From Cliona cf. orientalis (taxonomy: Eukaryota > Porifera > Demospongiae > Clionaida > Clionaidae): a stretch of 64,000 bases of DNA. Below, in pieces: positions 47,413-59,264 of this stretch. The first letter of the stretch is position 1; each line of letters begins with the position of its first letter. Position numbers and translations under genes: made by a program. The DNA is taken from NCBI GenBank assembly GCA_963930775.1, contig OZ005699.1, positions 124,001 through 188,000 on the forward strand. The letters are read 5' to 3'. The notes under the pieces were generated by a model, which saw only the letters and a program-made list of their open reading frames with translations, was not told the origin of the DNA and ran no database searches.

Positions 47413-49673
47413 ATGGACGGACCTCAGGGCTGGAGTGATTTGTTTCAGGAGATTTCACAACTGATGCAGTCAAGTAGTCGGCAATTTTCGACTGCGAATG
47501 AAGAATACATGGAGTATGTGTTGGAGAGATTGGCCATCTGCATTAGAAGTGTGAGCACAATTAAAGATCGAGTGGAAGAAGAAGTGGGTGGGGATGGCAG
47601 CCATGTATTGTTCCGAATCTATCAGTTGTTGCGTGATATTGTAAGTCGGCTTCAAGTCCTTAGGCGTCAGTGGTCGGAGCAGCTTGAAAACCTAGCAATT
47701 CGGTTCAATTTTCACTATCAAGCTCCAACAGCTTCTGAAATTGCTACCTTGGGTCGTCCCAGATTCGAAATAACACGTGCTCAGTTGGATTACCTCCGTT
47801 CCTTATCTTTCTCGTGGACTGAAATTGCTCACTTACTGGGAGTGTCAAGAATGACTGTCTATCGAAGGCGTGTTGAATATGGACTAATGGAAGAGCCCAG
47901 TCACACTCTGACAGACGATGATCTTGATGAAATTCTTCGTCAGCTAAGGGTCGAGTTACCTGAACTAGGCGAGACAATGGCAGCTGGACGTCTACGATCT
48001 CTGGGGTACAGGGTACCAAGACAGCAACTCCGGGAAGGACTACGAAGGATAGACCCACTGAGTGCTGCCCTAAGATGGAGTACTAAGACCTCACGCCGCC
48101 CATACACAGTGTCTGGACCCAACTGCTTGTGGCACATAGGTAAGTTACGTCAATGCACTGATAGTATATAACTAGTGATGATGAAAATCATCTGTGCTGG
48201 GGTGAGCCTTCGTGAAAGTCACAAGATTTCTTTGGAAGATCATGCTCATGGCACTACCATCAGTGTCATGGGGCTGGTACTCCAGACTACAGTGGCATGT
48301 CAGTCAGTTGCATGAGTAGTGGCAGCATGCAGTGATGTTGGTTGTGGACCTGAACCTTGCCAGCGTGGTCAGGCACTCACCTTTCCAGTTTCATGAGGTC
48401 ATCTGCCAAGTTGTGCAGTGTGTGCATGCACTTGACGACCATTACCTATGCGCACTTCATGAACTATCACCCATTCCGCAAACATATAGCATTATTATAA
48501 AACCACTTCCTGTCTCGTGTATTTGACACTCGCTCAGGCTCGCCCCGAAATATGAGTTAGAGCGGGTGCCTGTGTGTGGCGTGTACTGCCACGGCCACAC
48601 TATGCTGTGTACATATGCATGTACAACGTCCTTACCACTTCCTTGTACATTTAAAATTGTGTTATTTCTATGCAGATGGGCATCACAAGCTTATACGCTG
48701 GCGAATGGTGACACATGGGGGAATAGATGGTTATTCACGACTGATTGTGTACCTCCAGTGCTCCTCGAATAACAAATCGTCCACTGTCTACAAGCTACCG
48801 TATTTCTTCTAAAAATTCGGCCCCTCTAATTATTCGGCACCCTTTACCGAATGATTGAATATAGTCTCTAATTTTTCGGCAAAGGTCGTCATGCGTATAT
48901 GCTATAAACGGGAATGGAATGCGTACGCAGACAGTTTGTTGAATATTAACCTCTAAAAATTCGCCGAAGCTAAAGCAATATTATTATTTTCATGCCGAAT
49001 TTTTAGAAGAAATACGGTATTCCTTGAAGCAACCAGACGCTACGGTCTTCCATCAAGAGTGAGGTCGGATCAGGGGGGAGAAAACTATGCAGTGGCAGTG
49101 CACATGCTACGCCACAGAGGAGTCGATCGAAACAGCATGATTACCGGTGCTTCCATCCACAACCAGAGGATCGAGCGTCTCTGGCGAGATGTTCACCAGT
49201 CTGTCACCATTTTGTACTATCGTCTGTTTTACTTTCTGGAGAGTCAGCAGTTGCTTGACCCATTAAATGAGATTCACTTGTATGCACTGCATTATGTGTA
49301 CCTTCCTCGGATTAGGCGTGCCTTGGATATCTTTCGGGAGGGATGGAATCACCACAGCATTAGAACAGAGAGCAACCTTACTCCTCATCAACTCTATGTT
49401 CAAGGCACTCTCAGTATGCACTCGTCTGGCTTAAGTGCGCTGGATTTCTTGGACGAGGTTGATGACATGTATGGAGTAGACGATGTGGATGATGTAGAGG
49501 CAAGTGTCAGGGGACCAGAAACTGTTACTGTGCCAGAATCTATTTTGACTGTTTCTGATGCTGTTTTGCAAGAACTAGCTCAAAGGGTAAATCCCTTGTC
49601 GGCAAGTGATAATTATGGAATCGACATATACCAGGAGGCAGTGGACATGTTAACACAACATTTTGGTACCTAA
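47413..49673 (+). pseudogene. Integrase-fold DDE transposase, left copy, disrupted
   Basis: Exon 1 (47413-48139) matches the intact right copy throughout in translation. Exon 2 (48676-49673) has the 220-bp MITE 48798-49017 inserted after the codons for SSTVYK, which ends the frame soon after. The rest, including VRSDQGGEN and [10 protein letters not shown], is preserved downstream. The open upstream TTG at 47401 is not needed; ATG 47413 is the likely start. Probably inactive. Confidence 0.85.
48798..49017. mobile_element. MITE inserted in the left transposase
   Basis: 220 bp between duplicated TA dinucleotides; the right arm provides the exact empty site (CAAGCTATTCC). Ends CCGTATTTCTTCTAAAAATT, mirrored at the other end. 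Interior repeats AATTCGGC-type words. Same CCGTAT-type terminus and TA target as other MITEs in the window. Confidence 0.9.
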
Positions 49674-49726
49674 GTGTTACATTGTTTTTTTTTTCACTTG
49701 ATCTGTCATCATAATAGTCATTGATA

Positions 49727-51458
49727 TTAGATAACAGTACTGTTGATGGCATGGCCAGTTCCTGAGTAGGATTGAAGGGTTTATAAATTATCATCAGAAT
49801 GTTGCTGCCATAGTAAAAAAAATTATCTGCTGTCCATGGCCAGCAAGCAGTCCCAAGCATCCCCTCCTAGTATAGGTTAGCAGAAACTGTTGCTTGTTAT
49901 AGCCCAGTGTTGTTAGAGTCCCCTCCTATGTATACTTGGGTGCTGTTGCTGAGTTGCTAGCAGTTGCCTGTGGTATATATTCCATGCAGTGTTGCCGGAG
50001 TCTTCATCAGTCTCCAGCATCCCCCGAGGTGTTGCTGAGTTGCCAGCAGTTGCCTGTGGTAGCCCATGCAGAGTCTCCAGTATCCCCTCCTATATAGGTG
50101 AGCAGTTGCTCATAGCCCAGTGTTGTTACAGTCTCCTCCAGACTGATACTATTAGGTGCTGTTGCTGATCGAGTTGCCAGCAGGTGCCTGTTGTAGTCCG
50201 GCCAGTGTTGCCAGAGCCTCCATCAATCCCTCCTATAGAGTTTCCTGGTGTAGCTATCCCTTTATTCCTGACATGGTTGCCTGTTGCCAGCTAGTCCATG
50301 GCCAGTGTTGCCATTCAGCTAGAGTCTCCACTCTCCAGTATATACCCGCCTCCTATACTATAATAATTATTATTATAGTGTAACTGAGTTACCAGCAGTT
50401 GCCTGTGGTATGGTAGCCAGCCATGCAGAGTTACCAGAGTTTCTTCAACCCCTCCTATGTTGAGTCTCCATGCAGCATCACTGCTGTTGCTGAATTGCCA
50501 GCTGTTGCCTGTTGTATAGTGACTCCAGTGTTCGTTGCCAAAGCATCCATGTATAATTATGACATTGTATTATAATAATATAATATTATTATGCATTACC
50601 AGTCTCCATCAACCACCCCCTCCCCCCAGGTATATATACTCCTGAGTTACCAACAGTTCTGTTCCGTGAGCCCAGTGTTCTGAGCTGGCAACTTAGCAAC
50701 TGGAGATTCTGTCATCAGGTAACTGCTGCCATGGCAACTCAGAAATACCTAGGGGGAGGAGGATGGGGAATTTGGCAACTATCATGGGAAATAGCACAGT
50801 AATATTTTAGAGAGAATAATTATAATATCTCATAATGACTATATGAATATGCTATACTATTATTATTATCATTATGATTCTTATGCATAACCAACATAAA
50901 TATTGTAAATCTGCAACTATTAATGCATTAAAATTTGAACACTGCTCTGTTTAATACTGAATAACACTTTGATGCAAATTTCCTATAGTGATCCATTCAG
51001 GATTATTCAGATATATTATTTGACATAACACCCGAGAAACATTAATCTCACCACTGCCCCATACTGAAAGTGTGCATGAAAGTTGCCAAGTTGAAAGTTA
51101 TGCTAAAAGTATAGGTATAATACTTTAATACACCTGAGAATGTTACATTGTACATAGTAGCATAGATCATATGATAGTATATAGCTAGTTCACATGAGAC
51201 TTCAAGTAGTAAGATGGAGATCTGAAGATATGTTGAAGTAATCATCTGGATGGAAATTAAATTTAGTGTCAACTATATAGTATGACTTCCACACCATGTG
51301 CGCATGCGCTCTGGCCACTAAACCGCCAGCTACCCGCCATAATTTCTAGTTGCTGATCATCTTGAGCCTAGGTGTTTTCGATAGTAAGTAAGTCTTGTCT
51401 AAGCCTTAAAGCAGTGCCGCTGTCTCTAGCACACTTAAGCTTTATTCGGTAGATAGTT
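49727..51458. other. Spacer between left arm and HECT gene, with degenerate repeats
   Basis: Roughly 49850-50720 holds a degenerate array in which GAGTTGCCAGCAGTTGCCTG and close variants recur about six times at roughly 80-120-bp spacing. The remainder is AT-rich. An NRF1-like palindrome occurs at 51299-51310. No gene seen. Confidence 0.6.
51299..51310 (+). promoter_or_regulatory. NRF1-like site upstream of the HECT gene
   Basis: TGCGCATGCGCT, about 150 bp upstream of the HECT start codon, matches YGCGCAYGCGCR at 11 of 12 positions. Suggests the cargo gene has its own host-type promoter. Confidence 0.5.
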
Positions 51459-54400
51459 ATGGCGTTGATGGAGTCTGGATCAACTTCAGCAACAGTTGCT
51501 GCTGCTGCTACAAAGGAGGTATTGGCGTGTTTCGGAGAACACAAACGGGTGCTCAAATTCTCTTCTGGGTCTCCAGCTCAAGAAATTAGCAGTTTGAAGC
51601 AAGCTTTTCTTATCACCTTCAGCGATGTGTTAGAGAATGGTGTGGAAGAGAAGAACTTGGTGGTGCAATTGAAAAATGAACTGTGGCGTGACCAATTCCT
51701 GGATGTTACCGATGATCAGATAATCTCAGATCGCAGCGTAGTCAATGTTGCCCTTTCATCACCAAGTGATAGTGTAAGTCAAATTGTGTATAATTTGTAC
51801 GTATTTATAGCTACATTTTAATACAAACAGATCAATAATTTTCTCCCTCCAAAGTTTTCCATTTATGATTCATTTTAGGGTCACCAGAATGAGGTGGGCT
51901 ATGGATTGATTATACAAAAATAAGATTAGTACAAAATCCCAAGTTTAATAATGTGTCACACTCTAATATTATCTATGCTTGTTGTTTCATCACATAAGCA
52001 AATTACTCACAATAGGCATGTACTATATCCACCCCCATGTTGCCCTGAAATGTGATTGATTCTCAATAATAATAATTATTGATGTGTTTGATCGATACTC
52101 TTAATAATTATACAGGTTGTACGTTTAGCACAGCAGATAGCAACTGGATCTGGCAGCCTTATCAAGATGAGGGAATCTGAATCAAAGGCTCTCAGTAGAT
52201 TATTTCCTTCTTCCACTTCACGGAAACGTCCTACCCCAATGTTTGATCCTAAGGCTGAATGTGTTGCCGCAGCACAACATCGTAAGAAAAAGGCAACAGG
52301 TTCTAGTGGACGGCCATCAAATGTAGTTGTCTTTATGTTGCCCAAGTTCACATCAAATGTACCACGGGGCAAACATAGAGCTCAGCTAGAGAGTATTGGT
52401 AGAAGGAAAACGCTAAAATTCTCTCGAAACATGTCCAACGAACAGGTAGAACTTGTTATTCGCCGAGGATTTGGTGTAGGTACACATTTTAAGTACCTTG
52501 ACTGTATTGACAATAAGCTTCAGATATCCGAGGAACAAGAACCCGATGGTTCAATAATTGTCAGCCGCAAGAGTGCTGTATATCTTATGGAGGCAACAGA
52601 AAATGTGCAGGTACACTATACTTGTGGTTGTTTGTGCGTGTGTGTGTGTGTGTGCATGCATGTGTAGATGTGTGTGGGAGCACCCGTTTATTGGAAGTTT
52701 GGAGTATAATTGCATGACTGTGTTGATTATTTGCACATGTATTAGGCTGGTAGCTGGCCTTTCTAATGTTTTTGGACCTCCTTTGGATACCCAAAGTTAA
52801 ATTAAAAGGATAGCTTGGGCATAGAGCCTCCTTGAAGCTGAAAGTTTTTTGGTAGCTAGAGGGAATTAGCATGGTTTAGATACTGTGAAGAGTGCAAGGA
52901 TCCAGACTTGCAAATAGTTAATTTATGTTGCAGCCATTATACTTGTGATGACAGTATTATAGCCAAATTAGTTGCATGCATGAGGCTGATGTATTCAATA
53001 ATTATTGTTCACAGCCACAGTAGCAGTCTGCTGTTTTGGTCAGACAATAATAATAAAATAATATTTTGCAGTGTATGAAAGCTAGTTTAGTGGTAGCAAG
53101 GTACAGCTGACTACTACAGGTACCTGGCTCAGTGGTCAAACTCAGACACCACACTTGTAGAGCTATTGCAACAGTGGAGAAAAGTGTGCACACATGCAGC
53201 TGCAATTGGACATGCTGTATTTGACTGCTATAGGCTAGTTCCTTATTAATAGTTAATGCACCTCCAGTTGCAGGATGTTTCCAGCCACAAATAGCAATAG
53301 CCAGACTACATTGATGAGCATGCATAAACTGTTTCACTACAATTGCCTATAACTAGTAATAATAATTATTTTACCTGTGGCTTTTCTATTGCAAAGCTGC
53401 CTGGTCACCATTATGAGCTCTTCATCAGGCCACACACACTGTACCATTCCATGCACAAGGCTAAAACCATGACTTTAGGATGTCTGATCAAATTTGAATA
53501 TGTCCGACCGTTTTAAAAATACTGTATAATTATAGAATATACTCTTGGTGCTAATATTGGCAACATTTACCCCTATCACCTAGCTTTTTTTACGTGAAGT
53601 ACATTACAAGTGGTCCTACTTGCGGTTCTCACCTTGCTCATTCTATTGTGTGGGTGTATGTGTGGCTATTATGTTGAATGCCATAGTGATAGTTCATGCC
53701 CATTACTTACAGTGAAACAGAATCTTATCACACAGTATAGTAAGTGTAATCTATTGCACTAATTTTAAGTTGATAACTTGTGTGTATTCTAGCTTGGACA
53801 TGGAGGTAGTGGAGCAAGGTGACTGCTATCAGTTGTAGCTATCTGTAGTACATCTTGTGAATTGTGGGTATTAAATTCAATACCTTCTCTTTAGGGAGAA
53901 TCCTTGGTTTCTCTAGTAGCAACATGGGGAGGGACTCTGGTGTTGGCATGTGACACTGTAGTGGTTACAGAATTGTGGCATACCATGACTCATTACTAAA
54001 AGCATCCATGCAGTGAGGGTAATCATGTGCATACTCTCTCCCACAGGAGCATGATATAATATTATAGTATTTGAGTACATACATCTTATCTCTTACAATA
54101 AAATTATGTTGGCGTGATGCACATAGTTATGGTGCCATTGCCTACAATGTGTATAATACTCTAGCAGTACATTAATTGAGTTTGTTAGCTCTCAATTTAA
54201 ATGAGGGATTATTCTAGATGCTTGTGCCTAGATTTTAATTTCTCCTTAAAATATTATAGATATCTAAAGAAGTTGATGCTCCATCTGAAGGTCTACCCAA
54301 TCGTAGTTCTGTCAACACGGACGAAGTAAGCTCTCTCTCTCTCTCTCTCTTACACACACACTCACGCAACGCACAGAGCTTTGGGATGTATGAGCCCTAT

Positions 54401-57400
54401 CGATATGTGCATCAAAGGGACCATTAACCTACTAGATATTATGTGCACCGAAGAAGGTGATAATATTATATCAGTAGATAAGAAGATTAACTCCCGATAT
54501 GATTATTATTCTCTGTAGCATACAAGGAGAAGTGATTCTGATAGCGAGAGTGAACTACCAGTGGTGAACTTTGGAAGGGTGAGACCATAATATTAACATA
54601 GGAATACCTTATACTGGCCACATAAGCAGTAAGTCACCCTCTTCCTTATTAGGAAATTATTACATCTAATGAAGTGGGGTAGCTTACCACCACCTGCAAA
54701 ACCCTCATTCTCAGTGATTTGCATGGAAATAATGTATGAGTAGTGCTGAAAATTTGTACATCCTGTCAGTGAACATGTGTGTGCGCACGCAGTGGTGTAT
54801 CAAGCATGGAGGCCCTCAGCTATGGCCGCATGACAATAGCCAGCTCAGTATATACCTCAGTGATCAATGATAATCGATAATTGGCAGTTCCTACCAGCAC
54901 AGTAAATTTCACTGGCCTTTAATATTCGCTCCTTAAACAGCATCTTCCTCCTACAGATCCTGGATATGCCACTGTGTGTGTGTGCATGTGTGTGTACACA
55001 GGAATTCCCCCAGAACAGAATCCAATCCGGGTGCTTAATGATATTCATAGGCTTTTAATTAAGTTGTGGCTTTAAACTCCACCCATTTCTTTGATGTTTA
55101 TCCAATTAGCCCAAACTCAAACTGGGTGGGCCACCCTCGTTCAGGTATGCTGGGGGAAACACTGGTACGTGATCCAAAAGTAGGAGTAGTGGATCTTTGC
55201 AGTTGTGATGTAGATGCATGTCACTAATAGAAAGTGCTATAATCGTAGCCTCGTCCCAATGTGGGAAGAATTAAGGGCCTTTAGTGGTGCGTAGGCAGGG
55301 AGGTGCTCAGGGTTCTCAAGCACCCCCCTGTGCTCTTGGCCTAGTCATGCCTAGTTCATGAACAGCCTCATCCAGCACCTCCTTAGCTACTCCAAACCAT
55401 AATAAAAAGGCTAAGAAGACAGTGGAGGCCTGGGGAAAAGTGCTAGCTGTAACTGATGATTTCTACGCATTGTATTATGTACTATAATATTATTATGTTC
55501 ATCAGAGTATGCGAGTTAACAGCCTAAGTACACCGGGAGAATCATCTGCATCGATAATACAGCAGCAAAACAGAGAGTATGAGCAGAGTCTTCAAAGAGA
55601 TAGGCAAAAGGTGTGGATGTATAAAAGTAGTTGCATGACATTAATTTACTGATATTATATAATTATTTTGTAGGTTGAAGAATCAGAAGGTAAAGAAAGA
55701 GATCTAGAGGTATGTGGTAGATGAGGTATTGGGTAATTACCATGCATGCAGGGGCAATAAAAAAAGGGGGGACCTGACATCTTTGATGGTATATATATAT
55801 ATATATATATAGATGTAAGTACTGTGACCATTAATAATTATTGGTATGCCATGGCCACCTAAGGGGACTGGAGGCATGCATGGTTCCAGAAAATTTGTAA
55901 GTATAAACTCTGTTTTTGGAACTAACTAATCTACTCGCATACTGAGTGTCCAACCAATGTGAGTTAGTGGCCCATGATGTCACTCATAGTGTAATAATTA
56001 TTAATAACAGAAGCTCAGCGTCCCCCACCCCCACCCCATAATATTCTCCTTAGTCAGCAAGTGATTATAAAATTATAAATGTACAGATATTGAGGCAAAT
56101 GCGGGTGACTCTATTGGAGCAGCTTCCTACACCTACAGAACGTGGTGAAGCACTCAAGTTAGTGTTTAAACTTCCTGATGGCACGAAATTAGAAGGAGAT
56201 TTTGATAGGAATTCAAAACCAAAGGTATTCAATTACTTTAATTTGTGTCCAATAGCATAATATATCCCAATAATGCAGTTGCTGTATGAATTTGTATTTG
56301 CAAAGTCTACTTTGGATACTGCTTTTTCAATCTCCACTACCTTTCCTCGTAATGTGATTTCTGTTGCATCAGCCACAAGTATTGGTGATCTTCGATTGGA
56401 AGGGTTATTGACCGTAACGAACGAAGAGAATTCGCCTGACCCTCTCTCATATTTAATAAGTGAGGAGTACAGCCTACCAAAGGTGATTGATTTATGGTGC
56501 CATAATTATTATTAGTTTAAGTATTGTCATACCCACCGGACCATCTATTCATGTTTTAGGTCACAGAGCAGCCTTTTCTGGCAGTATTGGAAAAAGGTAT
56601 ATCTACATAGCTATGTAGGATTCAAGCATGTACTATGTATATGTACTACACATGTACAATGTTACTACCATTGCTGCATCAGTGTAATATACATTATTAT
56701 AATTATTGCTGGGGAGGGAAACAATACACAAGAGCTGGAGGGTGCTTGGTTCTCCAGTTTTGCCTATCAAACAGCTAGCATAAGGTCCATGATCGCAGCC
56801 CCTTGGCTGTAAGTTTTTTGGTCGGTAATGATCATTACACGGAAAAGTCACAATCCCTCCAATAATCCCCCTCCCCACTGCAAAATAACAATATCATTAA
56901 TATGGCTGTGTCATAGTTTGGTAGCATCCTAACCCCCTCTCCCATAATCCTGGATTTTCTAGTGTAATACAGGGATTGTTTGGGCTTTCAAATTCTGTGT
57001 TTGTTGGTATTGACTGGGGTGTGTGTACGAGACCACAATATTGCTGGGAGGGAACAATGCACAAAAGGCCCAGTATATGTTTGATCCATGATGGTGGAGA
57101 AAGCTTGGTTTTGAGGGAGGGATCAACTTTCAATGACAGGTAGCTCATTAATTAAACTGAATGTACTTTATTTCAACAGCAAAGTCTAAACGAGAGAGTT
57201 TTATGAAAGGACTAAAGCTACAGGGAGGTGCCAAATCTTCGGTTGTCCGCAATGAGGAGTATGAATCGATTTTCAAGTTGTATCAGGAACCTCAACTAGT
57301 CGATACGCTTTCAAAATATCCATTCAGGATCCGCTTTGTTGGGGAAAAGGGAGTTGACCTTGGGGGAGTATGCCGTGATGCGTTCACGGCATTTTATGAT

Positions 57401-58264
57401 GTTGCTTATCGAAAATATTTTGATGGGTCCACATTGGTGACTCCAGCTATCCATCCTGGAACAGATATTACGGCGCTTAAAACATTAGGATGTATTGTCT
57501 CCCATGCCTACCTCACTTGTGGTATACTGCCTGTGAGAGTTGCTTTTCCGTGTCTGGCACAGATGCTCTTGCCTCATGATGGCTTAACCATTCCAGATGA
57601 AGTGTATGTGCAAACTTTTTTCGACAGCTTAAGTGTGCACGATCAAGGGGTTTTGAAGGCTGCATATGAAGAAATAAAACAGAAAAGGCCAAGTTTTTCT
57701 GAAGGTGTTAAATCAAGTTTACAAGTTGTGCTGAGCCTGTATGGTTGCAGGGAACTACCACACCCAGACAACCTGCAGAGAATTAGTCTGCAGATAGCCA
57801 AGTTTCAGTTTCAGCTTCAGCCCTCAGCTGCTATCTCAGCAGTGAAGAGTGGGATTGCAGTTCAGCACGCACCATTTTGGAAAGCAATGTCTTTGGGCGA
57901 GCTATATCGAATTTATTGTGCTCTATCGGTGTCACCAGCCAAGGTAATAAAAATGTTGGAGGATGTACCTGTTAATAATAAGGCTGAGCAGAGGGTTTTG
58001 GGCTACCTGCATCAGTATATCGGTAACATCAGTAATGAACAGTTATGTGACCTGTTACGCTTTATCACTGGGTGTGGAGTGTGCATTGGTCCTATTTCAG
58101 TCATGTTCAATGGTCTGGATGGATTTGAAAGGCGACCTATGAGCCATACTTGTAGCAACACGCTTGACCTCCCTTCAACATACTCAACATACATGGAATT
58201 CAAACATGAGTTTGATTTGATATTGAAGAATGTTGATACTTTGTGGAAAATGGATTCTTATTGA
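51459..58264 (+). CDS. UBX-HECT E3 ubiquitin ligase carried inside the composite unit
   Basis: Ten exons (51459-51773, 52116-52610, 54260-54325, 54519-54578, 55506-55610, 55674-55709, 56087-56224, 56279-56482, 56560-56596, 57180-58264) join in phase to 846 residues. A conserved N-terminal module (GRRKTLKFSRNMSNEQVELV, then an acidic, Ser-rich linker) resembles that of multi-copy HECT genes in fish and corals labelled G2E3-like. At about 370-470 lies a UBX-like beta-grasp domain (LKLVFKLPDGTKLEGDFDRN ... STTFPRNVI). The HECT domain spans about 500-840: RIRFVGEKGVDLGGVCRDAF and the catalytic-cysteine loop HTCSNTLDLP with Cys about 810. HECT enzymes take ubiquitin onto this Cys before passing it to substrates. 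The gene looks intact. Target unknown. Confidence 0.87.
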
Positions 58265-59264
58265 CAGAATAAACTACATTAAGTAATGAAAATTTGACCG
58301 AGTACCAATACTATTACAGCTACAACTATTGAGAATGTTGAGAAAAATTAATACATAATGTAATTATAGTATTTTGAGGAAAAGTATTATTGTTAATAAT
58401 AATATTATTGGTGTGGTAATAATATTCTTTTATGATATTGTGTAATATTCATTATAAGGAATTGAAGTCCAGTGATGTATGATCAGCAAGAATCCTGGTA
58501 CAGTAATACTACCTACAGTGTAGTGGTTGGAGTATGCTGGGCTGTAGCTGAGTGATTCAATTTGATGGTATCTGCCAATCACATGTACTTGATGGTGTCC
58601 CACAATCACTGCTGCAATGTTGTGCTGAGATAGTATAGTATGACAAATTGTATAAAGTAATGTCACTTGGAGCTTGAACTATGATTATTACCATTCATGC
58701 ATGAGGGTCTCCAGACACAGCGTTAGCAAGACTATAGGATGATAATTTGCAGATCATGAAATTCTTTGCTCTGAGTGTGCAAGAGGAGGCAAGGCATTGT
58801 GTGTGCACAGTGTCATGCATGTATGCATAGATCATGGAGAATCCATGCAGTAAGTTATGACTTATAATTATTATAATAATAATACTGGTCACTTGTATTC
58901 TAGCCTGTTAACTATAAACAATTATTGACATACTAATAGCTCATTTGGTCACAAAACATCTGAGTATATATCATAGATCATAATTATAATATGATGCATG
59001 GTATATACACATTGATAGAGCTTGGGGAATCATCATAATTATAACCATAGATTGAGGCTTTAATGCTCAGTATAAGTGCTCTTGATCTGCAGTATTGGTC
59101 CACTCTGGATCCAGCATCATATATTGTATTATTATTATTCATCCCCCCAGCGTGTCCAATGCCATAACATAATATTAAAATTTAATTACTCAGACTCATA
59201 ATTATTCAGGAATTGGCCATATGTATGCAATCAATAGTAACTGTTATCAAAAATAATTAATGTT
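58265..59264. other. Spacer between HECT gene and right arm
   Basis: AT-rich, probably including the HECT 3' UTR. No gene seen. About 60-70 bp next to the right arm retain weak similarity to the sequence just inside the left arm (GATAACAG-TACT-TTGAT, then GGCCA-TTCCTGA). Confidence 0.55.

Larger units (their letters stand above)
47072..49726 (+). mobile_element. Left inverted arm (transposase copy interrupted by a MITE)
   Basis: 2655 bp. Apart from a 220-bp MITE with its TA duplication and a T-run of 10 instead of 12, no length difference from the right arm was found. The outer 300 bp carries repeated TACGT words and TTTGACC words, possible transposase-binding subterminal repeats. Confidence 0.8.

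Noticed and set aside
47072-49726. Two independent insertions of the same transposon in opposite orientation
   Set aside because: Neither arm shows its own flanking duplication or its own inverted ends, while the outermost edges share CGAATG. Kept as the main alternative but less likely.
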